64,000 bases of DNA from Albugo candida (Eukaryota; Oomycota; Peronosporomycetes; Albuginales; Albuginaceae), in contig CAJNAR010000148.1 in the NCBI GenBank assembly GCA_905220665.1, positions 558,001-622,000 of the forward strand, given 5' to 3'. Positions 53,922 through 64,000 of the stretch are shown here, in pieces. The position numbers were made by a program, and so were the translations under genes. Position 1 is the stretch's first letter; every line of letters starts with the position of its first letter. The notes under the pieces were generated by a model. That model saw only the letters and a program-made list of their open reading frames with translations. It did not search any database and was not told where the DNA came from.

Positions 53922-55046
53922 TTATCTGTACTTTGCAAAACCCATTTTTGGGATCTGTTTTCCTGTCCCCCACTCAAAAACGGTGTACATTATACGGAAA
54001 AAGACCTGGCCAAATACCCACGTCTTCCGATCGGTTTGTGGCGACAATGCCAAGACGCAATAATTGCCTGAGCGAAACATATAATCATCGCTTGTGAGGT
54101 TCACTATCGCTTCTCCAAACTGAAATCTCAGCGTGGGAAGTTTTTCATTGTAACAGAGAGCGACATACCGTCCATTGAGAAACGCAAAAGAGAAGCCTTC
54201 ACGATCCAATGCCAGTATAATTGTGTTCAATTCCATTTTCGGGACCATGATCCCGGCTCTAGCTGGATTGAATTGTGCGATCATAAGATGATTGTCCAAG
54301 ATAGCTTCATGATCAAGCTTGACTTGACTGAATTCGATCGTCCATGGCTCATCGGTGTCACATACTGCGACATATGACAACGCCCCATGAATCGGATCGA
54401 CCTCTCCGATAACGAGTTCGCCGTACGATTCGTTGTATATGTAAAATGAATAGACGTTCAACGTGTATTGCCTGGATTTCAAGAAGTGGTAGAAGGGTGT
54501 GTCGTACATATTCAGATTGGTTGTGGTCTTGTACCCAGATCCGAGTACTCCTTGATACTGATCGCGTTTCATAGAGTCTAATGGTGCGCCAGCGCTAGCG
54601 ATTATGATTTTTTCATTTCGGGCTTGCATTTTCCCCAATTGTAAATCATCTCTTGCATAATATCCGTCAATCTGAATGTTATTTTCGCCAGGGATCGAAA
54701 CGTACGAAGTCCACCATCTCCGACGAAAAAGGTTTTGATCGTAAAATTTCTGGGGAATCCAAAATACAGTCGAGTCAGTAACGACTTTTATACGAAAATC
54801 TCGGCTTGTTTCAATAGTCAGAGGGTTTGCAGGCTTACCAACCGAAATAGTGAGCAAATAATGCTGGGAGGACCAGTACACGTTTGCGTTCATTGCAAAT
54901 TCCGACAGCGAATTCCCTGTGGAAATGTTTCCTTGTCCGACTATAGAGATTGGTATACGCTCGACAGTGGTCATCGGTGAATTAATGCTTTGATCGCGAA
55001 AGCCCGGAAGGACCGAAAAGCCGATAAGCGTTGAAAGAATAGTCAT
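53922..55046 (-). CDS. pepsin-fold (A1 family) protein without catalytic aspartates
   Basis: 374 residues in one exon, with an N-terminal hydrophobic stretch (MTILSTLIGFSVLPG) that looks like a signal peptide. The two-lobed pepsin layout is visible: HYLLTISVGKPA, YQGVLGSGY (usual GILGLGY), YSFYIYNESYGELVIGEVDP, and TWVFGQVFFRIMYTVFEWG near the end. The first DTGS motif is replaced by VVTDSTVFWIP and the second by FNPARAGIMVP, so both catalytic Asp residues are missing. The frame is intact and full length, so this is a conserved-looking pseudoenzyme rather than a broken gene. It is probably secreted or vacuolar; the role is unknown and could involve binding peptides or regulating an active relative. 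It is convergent with the Tat-SF1-like gene. Confidence 0.8.
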   Translation of the reverse strand: MTILSTLIGFSVLPGFRDQSINSPMTTVERIPISIVGQGNISTGNSLSEFAMNANVYWSSQHYLLTISVGKPANPLTIETSRDFRIKVVTDSTVFWIPQKFYDQNLFRRRWWTSYVSIPGENNIQIDGYYARDDLQLGKMQARNEKIIIASAGAPLDSMKRDQYQGVLGSGYKTTTNLNMYDTPFYHFLKSRQYTLNVYSFYIYNESYGELVIGEVDPIHGALSYVAVCDTDEPWTIEFSQVKLDHEAILDNHLMIAQFNPARAGIMVPKMELNTIILALDREGFSFAFLNGRYVALCYNEKLPTLRFQFGEAIVNLTSDDYMFRSGNYCVLALSPQTDRKTWVFGQVFFRIMYTVFEWGTGKQIPKMGFAKYR

Positions 55047-55473
55047 AATAACTGGTTCTTACTTTTCCGCTTATTGATCTCTCCACTTTCTCCAATGAGA
55101 AATAGCAATTTGACGACAGAGAAAAAGTCGTACTTGCGCTTCCATAATTCCATAGAATGTGGAAAAAAGTAGCACTATGCAGCATATCTGATCAAATGCC
55201 CATTCTAAAGTGCTTGCGGGCAGCCATCGTTGTCTGACGCTCTTTTTTATTTTTTTTGGATAAGGTCAGAGCGCCTCGGCGTATCCTGAGCCACAGCAAA
55301 GTAGCCTTAAACATGCTCCTGCATTTGAGGAGTCTGCCGTGTATTTCCTTTACAAATCAAATGGACGTGTGATGATACAGCGTCCAGCGTTGTGTCCATT
55401 TCATTTTTTATATTTGTATTTTTACCATTATACTGCAAAAGCCTCGAATGAGGTGACGTCCGATGCGACGAAT
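55047..55473. other. intergenic, no gene seen
   Basis: About 430 bases between the pepsin-like gene start and the ATG1 stop, both on the minus strand. It contains T-rich tracts around 55240-55260 and 55400-55430. Confidence 0.4.
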
Positions 55474-58065
55474 TTACCAAGATGAAGCGCTCTGAGTGTA
55501 TCGCAGCACACCATTCTTTTTCGTATGCTTAGTAACGACTCTTATTCGTCCTTCCACACTTTGTAACAACAAAAATAAAACTTTCTTGTCGGCAGATACC
55601 ATCACATTGGACGCTGAGAGATCTTGTAATATCCGCGCATGTAATTTTTCGTCGAAAATGACTGCTTCTTCGGTCAAAACGCTCTGTAACAGTAACACCG
55701 TCTGCGAGTAAGCTTTGTAGGCCGTATCCCATTGCCCCAAAACTTCCTTCATCGCACCTTCCTTGCCCAGTTGAATCACGTGGGCATAGATAATACCGTC
55801 AGGACGAAGAACCACATTGGAACAGCTCTTGATGCATTCCGGACTACTTGATCGTATAAACTTCCGACAACGATCAGCTCGATCAATGCAAATTGCCAAT
55901 TGTTCCATTAGATACGCAATCGTCACTTTGCGACTGGGTAAGCTCCAATGGTTGGCCAAAGCGGACCAAGGTTGGGAAGACTGGCGTCTTACTATCTCAG
56001 GATCTTGATGCATATACGTAATTGCATTCTTGATGAGCCGCAAACACTTGATGTATAATGATAGAGCTTCCCCGGAAGAAAGAAATCGTTCCCTTTCCAA
56101 AACTGCGTGTGAGGAGGATCCATCGTCCGAGTTATCCCATCGCCCCGATGCTGCGGGATCATTTGTGCTGGCAGGAGCTTGGCGAGATGCCGGTGCATCG
56201 CTACTTCGTGAGGATGCCGATGACGATTCCGGGCTCATTGAGAAAATTGAGATAGCGTTCAGTGAGTGGTGTTGTTGCTCGGTGCTCGAGATGGGCTCCA
56301 ACGAAACGATCTGTTCATGGAGCTGTAGGGATAGAAACCACATTTTTTCAGCCAGAGTTGCAACAGCTTGGATACGATGTATGGTGGCATCCACAGTTTG
56401 TTGAGCAAGCCTGGGAGTAGCTGAGTGCATGGCTGTTTCGGCTTCAGAGGTTGTGATAGTAGAACTCACAATTGCGTCCTGTGAGGTCGATGCGTTTCCA
56501 GCAACAGAGGTTCTCGGAGATGAAGGCTTCAAGCCGTCCCTTCGTATAGACGTACTTGCCAGCTTTCCTTGTTTGCTACTCTCTACCAAGACGTATTCTT
56601 CGCTGCTGTCAAGGATGTGATTTTCCGTTCGAAATGGCGGACAACTGGTATAATGTTTTGCCAAAGCATGTGGATCATGCAGAGGTACTGAAATTCCTTT
56701 CGTACTTATGTCAATACCACGATTAGTCCCACTGTTTCTGCTCAACGTTTGGTTTGTGATATTTTTGAATGGATTGATCCGTGGGCTTGGAATGACTCCT
56801 CCATCGGGACTTCGTTGTGGGCTCAACTTTGGACTATTCCCATTGATTTTACTAAAGAAACGATTTGAAGATGTGAGTCGTTGAACCGTGTTGGACTTCA
56901 AGCACATCGGCTGAGATCGTGGAGTACTTTCCGCGTTGTCTTCCTGTCGCTGCATTGTTCGGTTGTCTTGTGCGTTCTTAGTCACGGTTTGCAAGAGTTC
57001 ATTGTTAATATTCAGTGACATATGCGAGCCTGCAGAACTCAGCGGCTGTGCATTGGACAATCTCGGCAGACTTTTATCAGCCAAATCTGCTTCCAGTTGT
57101 TGTCGATCCTCAGCGTGAATATTCGGAGCTGTTACAGGAAGCGAATGCAACGTGACATCACGGCTTTCAGTGGCGTTTTCTTTTATTCCAAGATCGTAAT
57201 CATTCGTGCTATCTCCCTCCACGACCAGGTTCACAAAAGGATGCTGGAAAAATTCTTCAAAGCCGGTGCGTGTCAAAGGGCTTCTCTGAAGGAGGCCTTT
57301 CAATAGGTCGATGCAAGGCTCTGAGAATGCTGCGGAAGGAGGAAATCGTAGCTCTGTGCGCTCAATATTCGCTAACAATTGTACATGATTTGCACCTCCA
57401 AACGGCGGTCTCCCGACAAGCACTTCATACAAAATAGTTCCAATCGACCATAAATCCGCTTTGGCGTCATATTTCTGAAATTTGAGAATTTCTGGGGCCA
57501 TATACAAAGGCGAACCACAAAGAGTTTCTGCCATCGAGGTCGTTGTCAAATGACGTGCGAAACCAAAATCTGCAATTTTAAGAGTAGCGTTGGGCGAAAA
57601 CTCACTCAATAACAGATTTTGTGGCTTTAAATCTCGATGCACCCAGTGATGTTGCCATAAGCAGTACATTCCTTTGGCGAGCTCATGAAGAAAATGCTGA
57701 GCAATGTTTTCCGGCAGTGCGGTCGATCCCCGGTCATCGCTGTCCTTTGGCTGGTTGTATCGCTTCATAAATTGCTGTAAATCGCCTCCAGCGCAATATT
57801 CCAACATCAAATAAATGTGCTTTTCGGTCTTTTTGATATCATGCAATTTCACGATATTCGGATGATTAATTTGACGCATTATAGCGATCTCAGACTCTAA
57901 GTTCTCTAATAATTTCTTATTTAGTTTTTGTAGACTTAGTGCTTTTATGGCAACAGGTAGCTTTGTTAGTTTGTGATATCCTTTATACACTACCGCAAAG
58001 GAGCCACTACCAATCTTACTGGTGACTACATAGTCCCCAATGGAGCCACTCGACCCTCGCGACAT
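55474..58065 (-). CDS. ATG1: autophagy-initiating kinase ATG1 / ULK
   Basis: Ser/Thr kinase that starts autophagosome formation downstream of TOR and AMPK. 863 residues in one exon. The kinase domain occupies about residues 10-275: GSGSFAVVYKG, AIKAL, the ATG1/ULK-typical sequence EIAIMRQINHPNIVKLHD, HRDLKPQNLLL, IADFGFAR and GSPLYMAPEIL. A 350-residue disordered Ser/Pro-rich region follows, and a C-terminal helical block (about 580-850; AVATLAEKMWFLSLQLHEQI, ALSLYIKCLRLIKNAI) corresponds to the tandem MIT (EAT) domain that binds ATG13. The catalytic Lys, HRD and DFG are intact. The ATG gives the canonical short N-terminus. Confidence 0.93.
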   Translation of the reverse strand: MSRGSSGSIGDYVVTSKIGSGSFAVVYKGYHKLTKLPVAIKALSLQKLNKKLLENLESEIAIMRQINHPNIVKLHDIKKTEKHIYLMLEYCAGGDLQQFMKRYNQPKDSDDRGSTALPENIAQHFLHELAKGMYCLWQHHWVHRDLKPQNLLLSEFSPNATLKIADFGFARHLTTTSMAETLCGSPLYMAPEILKFQKYDAKADLWSIGTILYEVLVGRPPFGGANHVQLLANIERTELRFPPSAAFSEPCIDLLKGLLQRSPLTRTGFEEFFQHPFVNLVVEGDSTNDYDLGIKENATESRDVTLHSLPVTAPNIHAEDRQQLEADLADKSLPRLSNAQPLSSAGSHMSLNINNELLQTVTKNAQDNRTMQRQEDNAESTPRSQPMCLKSNTVQRLTSSNRFFSKINGNSPKLSPQRSPDGGVIPSPRINPFKNITNQTLSRNSGTNRGIDISTKGISVPLHDPHALAKHYTSCPPFRTENHILDSSEEYVLVESSKQGKLASTSIRRDGLKPSSPRTSVAGNASTSQDAIVSSTITTSEAETAMHSATPRLAQQTVDATIHRIQAVATLAEKMWFLSLQLHEQIVSLEPISSTEQQHHSLNAISIFSMSPESSSASSRSSDAPASRQAPASTNDPAASGRWDNSDDGSSSHAVLERERFLSSGEALSLYIKCLRLIKNAITYMHQDPEIVRRQSSQPWSALANHWSLPSRKVTIAYLMEQLAICIDRADRCRKFIRSSSPECIKSCSNVVLRPDGIIYAHVIQLGKEGAMKEVLGQWDTAYKAYSQTVLLLQSVLTEEAVIFDEKLHARILQDLSASNVMVSADKKVLFLLLQSVEGRIRVVTKHTKKNGVLRYTQSASSW

Positions 58066-58373
58066 TACGAATGAGCAATCAATATCAAAGTGATTTCTTC
58101 AAAAGTCACGCCTTTGCGTTTTTCTCTAATCTCTAAGTACTGAAGTATCGGTACACAGTCCGGTTAAATATTGATTGAGAGACTATGATCTCAAGAGCTT
58201 CGCGGAGTAGCAGAAACAGACAATTTGACTTGACGTTCATATGCGAACTTTATTTGGTGGAAGAGCTTACTGCATGTATCTGTATTCGTTGTCGTGTAAG
58301 AGATGGTGTAACGTCGTTGTTTGGCTCGTTGAAGCAGGTCCAAGGCGAAATTAGTTTATTTTAGTCATGTGAG
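58066..58373. other. intergenic upstream of ATG1
   Basis: About 310 bases between the ATG1 start and the NAA20 stop, same strand. No motif recognised. Confidence 0.4.
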
Positions 58374-59047
58374 CTACAGTTGATCCGGCGTTACTGGATG
58401 GAGCAATGGGATGATCGACCTTTTTTGCTTATCTCTAGGAAGAGCCTTCCGCATATCTGCAAAGTGTGAGTACGTGAAGCAAGTTGATTCGAATACCTTA
58501 CCGAATGCATCTTCAGTATCCGAAATACTGGAATAATATCCGAGCACACGACGATAAACTGAGTATCCAAACTTTTCATACATGCTGATAGCAACAATGT
58601 TGGAGACACGGACGAATAGATCAACAAAGTATCCATCGTATGTTTCAACTGTCACATTTTCCAAATGCTCCATCAACTGCTTGGCAAGTCCGAGTCGGCG
58701 ATACTCTGGCGCCACTGTCACAGCTGTTACATGTCCATGCCAGTTCTGTCCTACGCCTTCAGCTTTTCCCATTACTACGCACGACTAGTTGGTGTATAGA
58801 CTCCAAGTACTCTAAGAACACCTACTGTAACCCATGATGTTGTTATTGGGGTCTTCCTGAACCAGAAAATAATCGGGCCATTTGGCCAAGTATTGAAGGT
58901 AAAAAGCCATGTTGTACTATAATAAGTAAGTGAGCGTTTTCATGCCAGCTTAGGAGATCGTATACGTACAGTTTCCGTCAAAACATCCAAATTGACATTG
59001 TTAAAGCGCAAAAGATCGTCACAGCAGAATTTTCGCGTCGAAGTCAT
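58374..59047 (-). CDS. NAA20: N-terminal acetyltransferase B catalytic subunit NAA20
   Basis: Acetylates Met-Asp/Glu/Asn/Gln N-termini cotranslationally, with NAA25 as auxiliary subunit. Four exons: 58970-59047, 58826-58916, 58502-58774 and 58374-58456, giving 174 residues, close to the 178 of human NAA20. Motifs in order: CCDDLLRFNNVNLDVLTET, FYLQYLAKWPDYF, MGYIMGKAEG, HGHVTAVTVAPEYRRLGLA (the acetyl-CoA loop of the GNAT fold), FVDLFVRVSNIVAISMY and MRKALPRD. The third intron is only 45 bases, is a multiple of three and has no stop, so retention would add 15 residues. It is divergent from the B-box gene with 162 bases between starts. Confidence 0.95.
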
Positions 59048-59209
59048 TTTCGTTGGGTACAGCAGTACACCTGAAACTTTATACCGAACGTAAGGCGGGG
59101 TGATGAAAGAAATTTATATCTGACAGGTGCTTTTAATGAAGCGTTATCTTGCACTATCACCGACTTTTGGGCTTACTGAAGCGCTGAAACACTGCTTGAT
59201 ATTTGTATT

Positions 59210-59968
59210 ATGACACATCAAGAGACGTTGCTTAAGCAGCGACTTCCATGCGGCTCCCAATACCTTTCAAGCATTCAGAGATTCACTGAGAGTCCGACTG
59301 CGAGTTCTGATAATAAAACACTCGACAGCGACGCAAGTGTACACGGAGAGGATATCGATACTTGCCTGTACGGATCTGTTGTTGGAATAGAGCAGCTGAT
59401 GAAGCTAGGGAGGAAAAGGAGCACGGAAGCAGATCCTATTCGTCCGTCATGTAAAGGATTTACATCTTCATTGTCTCCTTGTGCATTCAACGCAATAAGA
59501 CGATACTCTTACGGTAGTAATCAGACAACTGATACGGCAGAATCCGTCAAGTCGGAAGGATACTGCGAAGAATGTGATAGAACTGAAGCAAAGCAACACT
59601 GCGAGGAATGTGGAATGAAATTCTGCTTTGAATGTGATGCACACTGGCATCGTAAGGGTAGACTCCGGTATCATAATCGGACTTTGCTAAATTCTGCACT
59701 CTCGTCGCAAAAGAGTTACGCTCCAATGACTCTATGTGAGCCATTTGTTGAAGATAAAGAACCTATACAATGGGCCGTGCAAGATGTCATCACGTGGTTG
59801 CGATCACTGGACCTCGACATCTTTTTGCCAGAAGTCGAGAAATTTAAAATTGATGGGGTCTTTCTGTTATCGAACCGAATGGATGCATTTCTCAACAGTA
59901 CGTCCCAGAAAATGCGTGGAGAGAAAAGAAAGTTTGCAAGAGAGATTCTAAAGCTGAAAAGAAGGTGA
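59210..59968 (+). CDS. B-box zinc finger plus SAM-like domain protein
   Basis: 252 residues in one exon. Residues 1-115 are Ser-rich and probably disordered. A B-box-type zinc finger spans about 118-158 (YCEECDRTEAKQHCEECG, then FCFECDAHWHRKGRLRYHNR), with the regular Cys/His spacing. A SAM-like helical domain occupies about 187-250 (WAVQDVITWLRSLDLDIFLP, then FKIDGVFLLSNRMD and KRKFAREILKLKRR). There is no RING finger, so it is unlikely to be a TRIM E3 ligase on its own; a protein-interaction or scaffold role is inferred. Confidence 0.78.
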   Translation: MTHQETLLKQRLPCGSQYLSSIQRFTESPTASSDNKTLDSDASVHGEDIDTCLYGSVVGIEQLMKLGRKRSTEADPIRPSCKGFTSSLSPCAFNAIRRYSYGSNQTTDTAESVKSEGYCEECDRTEAKQHCEECGMKFCFECDAHWHRKGRLRYHNRTLLNSALSSQKSYAPMTLCEPFVEDKEPIQWAVQDVITWLRSLDLDIFLPEVEKFKIDGVFLLSNRMDAFLNSTSQKMRGEKRKFAREILKLKRR

Positions 59969-60566
59969 TCGTACAAGAAACCACTGCATTATTTGAATGT
60001 AGAATGCGATTCGGGATGGTAGAATGTTACCCAACACAGAAGTCAACACTTGTAAATCGCAGCGACAATTTATAATTGTCAAAGTAATTATCAATTTTTG
60101 CCAGATCAAATGAAAGTTTTTCGCTAAATGAAGCAGAGGCCCATCAGAGTTGACAGTGTATCGCGTTATCATATTAATTGGTTTTAAGGTCGCAATTCGT
60201 CAATGGTTTGTATGGTGGCATTACATGTCCTGCTCGACTGGATATGTAATCTATCGTTAAACCCAGCAGCATCACCTATGAATAAAGCAACGATAGGGGT
60301 AATCACCAGCATATTATCAAGATGCATTTTATGACTGTAGCGATCGTCCTTTTGGATTACGCGACGACTATAAAGTACTATAGCATCGGAGATCGTGCTG
60401 TCTCTTTTTCATCACAGGACCGAGACCAAACAAACGGAATTTCTACTAGAAAATCGCCCTTTCTGAATCATGCAAACGTGCTGATAATCATCATTGTCAG
60501 AAGCCCAATAGTAGAATCAATCTAAAAACCATTCACCTCGCATAATCGACTCGACTCACTTGCATA
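59969..60566. other. intergenic, no gene seen
   Basis: About 600 AT-rich bases between two plus-strand genes. A plus-strand frame near 60322-60525 has no recognisable motif. Presumed promoter of the coiled-coil gene. Confidence 0.4.
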
Positions 60567-61889
60567 ATGTCTGCAGTCTCTACCCATCAAGCCCCAATTT
60601 ATATTGCTACAAAGTGCCTTTCAATCGATGAAGAGTCTCATACAAACCATTCTGTTTCACTTCCATGGCCACCAAAGACGAATGAGGAGATAGAAAGCTT
60701 ACTTGTGTACGGAAACCAATTTGTGGATCACGCGATATATCAAGAGGAAGAATGTAAGACATCGGACACGTATACCCAAGGTCCACAAGCCTTTTCTTCC
60801 AACAAGTATTACTCCCCAACAAGCTACGAAGAGGATATATTCCCTTCGTCCGCATACACTTTCGAAAGCTTGCATAAGCGTTTGCAGTACTCGATTCTGC
60901 GGAAGAAGGAAAAACTGATTGAAATGCTTCACTCCCATCTTCGAACACAGTCGTTCCAGCAAAGACCTCGTTCTATCGTAGCAAATATATCTTCTCAAGA
61001 TGAATCTATACCATCTGTCGATGATTTAGCAGAAAACAAGACGCAAGCCCTGCGACCGCTAACGAACAAGGTGACAAAAGTTGTTCTTGCAGCTGCTTCG
61101 TTCCGAGCAACTCCGTCCTCGGGACGGACCGCTGATTCAGCAATCATCATGGATGATAGAACATTTCTTCGGTTTGAGGCGCACGGCTACAAGCTCACGA
61201 AGCAGCATTTGCTTGATACAGTTCACCATTTGTGCACCTTGCACAATGCAATCAAATCGCTTGGAGCTAGTGCACAGATTCTGCTGGATGCGACCAATGT
61301 AGGAAAAGGTGAAAACAATCTGGGGACTCGTCTGTCGCATCTTATACACGATCATGATTCTGTGATGGTGAGATTGAGCTCATTAATCTCAATAGGGACC
61401 GCAGTGATGATTTGTGCTACACTTAGAGAGGCTTAAGGGACGAACTGGCACCTCAGACTCAACGCAAGGTCAAGTTATTGGATCGATTCCGATATCAAAT
61501 AAAGAAGCGCAACAATCTCAGAGTAGATCTTCTCTCACAACGGCGAAAAGTACCTTTTTCTTTTGCTTGAGCAGCGAACTAAAACCTACTTTTTCAGATT
61601 TTACAGCTGCAATCCCATGCGATGAGAAAAGAAGAAAACGACAGCGATATCAGCAGAATGGATTTCTTGCAAGAAAAAGTGAGATGTTGAGTGTGTATAC
61701 GCATAGCTCTTACGATTACTGTGATGCTGATAGTTTCATCAGAGAAGAAGGGAGCTCGAACAACGAACTCTCGCCATCGAGCAAGTTTTTCAAATGCAAT
61801 CCGATTTGGACGCCTATATTGTGTATCCAGAAATCAAGGCGGTTCATGAAATGCTGCTTCGGATTTTTGCGAAGCATTCAAAGACTTGA
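60567..61889 (+). CDS. coiled-coil protein of unknown function
   Basis: Four exons by my reading: 60567-61367, 61427-61549, 61598-61678 and 61734-61889, giving 386 residues; all introns are phase 0 (59, 48 and 55 bases). The first half is Ser/Tyr-rich and probably disordered, with SYEEDIFPSSAYTFESLHKR midway. From about residue 215 the protein becomes helical. Joining exons 2-4 produces a continuous charged coiled coil (QRKVKLLDRFRYQIKKRNNL, then KEENDSDISRMDFLQEK and QRRRELEQRTLAIEQVFQMQ). Unspliced reading of the same region breaks the heptads and hits stops, which supports the model. No family recognised. Confidence 0.68.
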
Positions 61890-62011
61890 CTTATTTCCCA
61901 CTATCCCGATAACAATTTTTTCAGTATTGTGACGCGCCTTAATTGTCTCACGTTCCATCCGTCACAAACTGCCTTATGCGAATACTGAAATAGCAGACAA
62001 CACCATAAGTT

Positions 62012-63339
62012 ATGCTTTCTGCCAATCATAACTGCATTAAAGCAATCAAAGCCGTCATGTTAGTGGAGGCTATCAAACGCACTTTGATTCTATCGAAATC
62101 ATGCAGGATAGCTACTTTTCAATCACTATTTACCACTTGTGGGAGAACACTTCAATTAATGGAGCGAAAGAAGGTTACCGCGACGGATCTCCGCGTTTTG
62201 AAGCTTAGAGGAAAACCAATTACAATGATTACAGCATACGATTATCCATCCGCCGTGCACGTCGATCTTGCGGGGTTTGATGTTCTTCTTGTCGGGGATT
62301 CGTTAGGTATGGTTGAACTGGTAATGCGAACAAAGGCTTTGAATTCTGCTTTCGACTGATCGTGTTTTATTCAGGGAATGAGCACGACACTGCCCGTTAC
62401 TCTGGACGATATGATACACCATTGCAAGGCTGTGAAACGGTAACGAGAACAGCATTAAATTTATGAGCAAACACATTCTATATATCATATTTGGTAGCGG
62501 CGCCACACGACCGCTAATTCTCGTGGATTTGCCTTTTGGAACGTGTGAAGGCTCACCTTTTGAAGCTCTTTCAAACGCTCAAAGACTACTGAAGGTGATA
62601 TTGTGGCCCTCAAGTCAATGTAGCTTTATAATACGACGACGACTTTGGTGTAGGAAGGCGGTGCAGATTGCGTCAAAATCGAAGGAGGTCAGGAACGAGC
62701 AAAGACGAGTGAGAAACATCAAGATGTCGCCTGAGATGATCGTATTAAGATACATTTTGCGCAGTCAGAACAATTGTAGATGCGGGAATTGCGGTTGTGG
62801 GACATGTTGGACTTCGTCCGCAGCACATCAGTGTCATGGGTGGGTTCCGAGCACAAGGGCGAACAGCTGAACAAGCTGAGAAAATCATTGAGGATGCTAT
62901 TGCTATTGAAAAAGCCGGTGCTTTCGCTCTTGTGATTGAATGTGTACCATCAACAGTAGCGAAACACATCACCGACATTCTAGAGATTCCAACTATCGGG
63001 ATAGGAGCAGGACCGCATACATGCGGCCAAGTGCTAGTTTTCCATGATCTATTGGGAATGCTGCAACACCCTCATCACGCTCAATTCGTTCCAAAGTTTT
63101 GCAAGCGATACGCTGACGTAGGACAAGCAATTCGAAAAGGTTTGGAAAATTATCGTGACGACGTGGAAAATCGTACTTTTCCGAGCGAGCAGTACACTCC
63201 CTATAAAATGACACAAGAAGAAGAAGAAAAACTGCAACTTCGTGTGTCAGAACGATTTGAGCCGCGTAAAAAGAACGCAGCTGCACCATCCAGCGATGAC
63301 AAAACAATGCAATCAGAACCGCCCATCAAATTGTACTGA
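62012..63339 (+). CDS. panB: ketopantoate hydroxymethyltransferase (3-methyl-2-oxobutanoate hydroxymethyltransferase)
   Basis: First committed enzyme of pantothenate synthesis: alpha-ketoisovalerate plus methylene-THF gives ketopantoate, the substrate of PanE. Five exons: 62012-62320, 62375-62439, 62498-62594, 62654-62708 and 62765-63339, giving 366 residues, with introns of 54 to 59 bases. Family motifs appear in order across the splices: [23 protein letters not shown] (metal-binding Asp), [51 protein letters not shown] and [22 protein letters not shown]. The first about 45 residues are basic and hydroxylated, like a mitochondrial presequence; an internal ATG at codon 16 is an alternative start. 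The C-terminus has a charged 50-residue extension beyond the barrel. Confidence 0.95.
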
Positions 63340-64000
63340 AGGTTATCCACCACTCGCTGATTCGGCACAGAGTCTACGCGGCCTTTGGAGCGATGGTTGC
63401 ATCTATCCTTATTGTTCTGCCGATATGTGTGCTTGCGCATATGATGTACGCATCCTTCTTCATTGAATGAAAAATCCGCTCAAACAAACCTCAGTATCTT
63501 TCGAGAAAATAGTCTCTTTCAAAATAATTCGAATAAAATTCCACCCGTTGATGCTTCCCAGTTTCTCCGAACTAGACTAATAAAAAACAGATCGCATTCA
63601 AGGTCTTGACCGTTTTTGTGCAGCTTAGAAACAAAGGTGTATGTCAAGATACTGCACTCTATGAGCCCCTTACCAATAGCTAACATCTGTTTTGTGCAAT
63701 CTTTAAGCATGTCGTCTATCACTTCGGGCCGTGATGACACTTTGTTTTACTTTGTTGGCTGCTTGGCGGTACTATAGTATAAAGTGCTGTCGGCTTTGCC
63801 TGGTCTATCGCAAGCATTTATTGAGCCATTTTCGACTTTAATTCCTAAAATAACACCATATCAGTTTTATCCATGCACTCGATGGTATATATAAGCCTAC
63901 TGCCTGCTCGAAAGTTGCGCTCTTATACAACAAGTTTGGCCACATTACTCAAGCCTTCGAAACCCAATTATATGATGGCAAAAGTACTGTATTATGGGCC
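63340..64000. other. right edge, no confident gene
   Basis: About 660 bases. A minus-strand frame at 63519-63740 opens with GTG and contains VIDDMLKDCTKQMLAI; with a possible GT-AG intron it could be the end of a gene continuing past the window, but no family is recognised. Confidence 0.35.

Noticed and set aside
1..64000. CRISPR arrays, bacterial operons, rRNA or tRNA genes
   Set aside because: No regularly spaced repeats, no Shine-Dalgarno-type gene strings and no RNA gene folds were seen; intron structure marks the DNA as eukaryotic.

Overview
The window reads as nuclear DNA of an oomycete. Genes are compact and intron-containing (introns of about 45 to 66 bases, GT...AG), base composition is moderately AT-leaning, and several families are oomycete-flavoured: three START plus FYVE-like proteins, a C2-DEP-AGC kinase, a small Cys-rich candidate secreted protein and a decayed DDE transposon. 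A small, gene-dense genome such as the white rust genus Albugo fits best, but the genus is inference; only the eukaryotic, oomycete-like character is well supported.

Layout. 1-1.2 kb: 3' edge of an unidentified gene and non-coding DNA. 1.2-19 kb: a dense block with ketopantoate reductase, the ribosome biogenesis protein UTP21, a START/FYVE-like protein, a small membrane protein, the TFIIH helicase XPB, a hexuronate reductase-isomerase fusion (five exons that I reconstructed) and a BED-finger protein with a hAT-like look. 19.7-30.8 kb: one 11-kb uninterrupted reading frame for VPS13. 31.6-32.3 kb: a TXNDC9-like thioredoxin-fold protein. 32.3-39.7 kb: a gene-poor island holding a broken, about 2.3-kb DNA transposon with candidate terminal inverted repeats. 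39.7-63.3 kb: a second dense block with an RPUSD1-type pseudouridine synthase carrying an HMG-box-like insert, a UBAC2-like rhomboid pseudoprotease with a UBA domain (eight exons), a C2-DEP-AGC kinase, a small Cys-rich protein, a divergent pair of START/FYVE-like paralogues, a short Tat-SF1/CUS2-like RRM protein, a pepsin-fold protein that lacks both catalytic aspartates, the autophagy kinase ATG1/ULK, NatB catalytic subunit NAA20, a B-box plus SAM protein, a coiled-coil protein, and ketopantoate hydroxymethyltransferase.

Functional links. PanB (right edge) and PanE (left edge) are consecutive enzymes of pantothenate synthesis, about 60 kb apart. The fusion at 12.4-15.5 kb appears to join two consecutive steps of D-glucuronate catabolism in one 961-residue chain and is the most striking item. 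VPS13 and ATG1 both belong to membrane and autophagy biology. Exon-intron models were built by eye from reading frame, GT/AG sites and conserved motifs; no alignment or transcript data were available.
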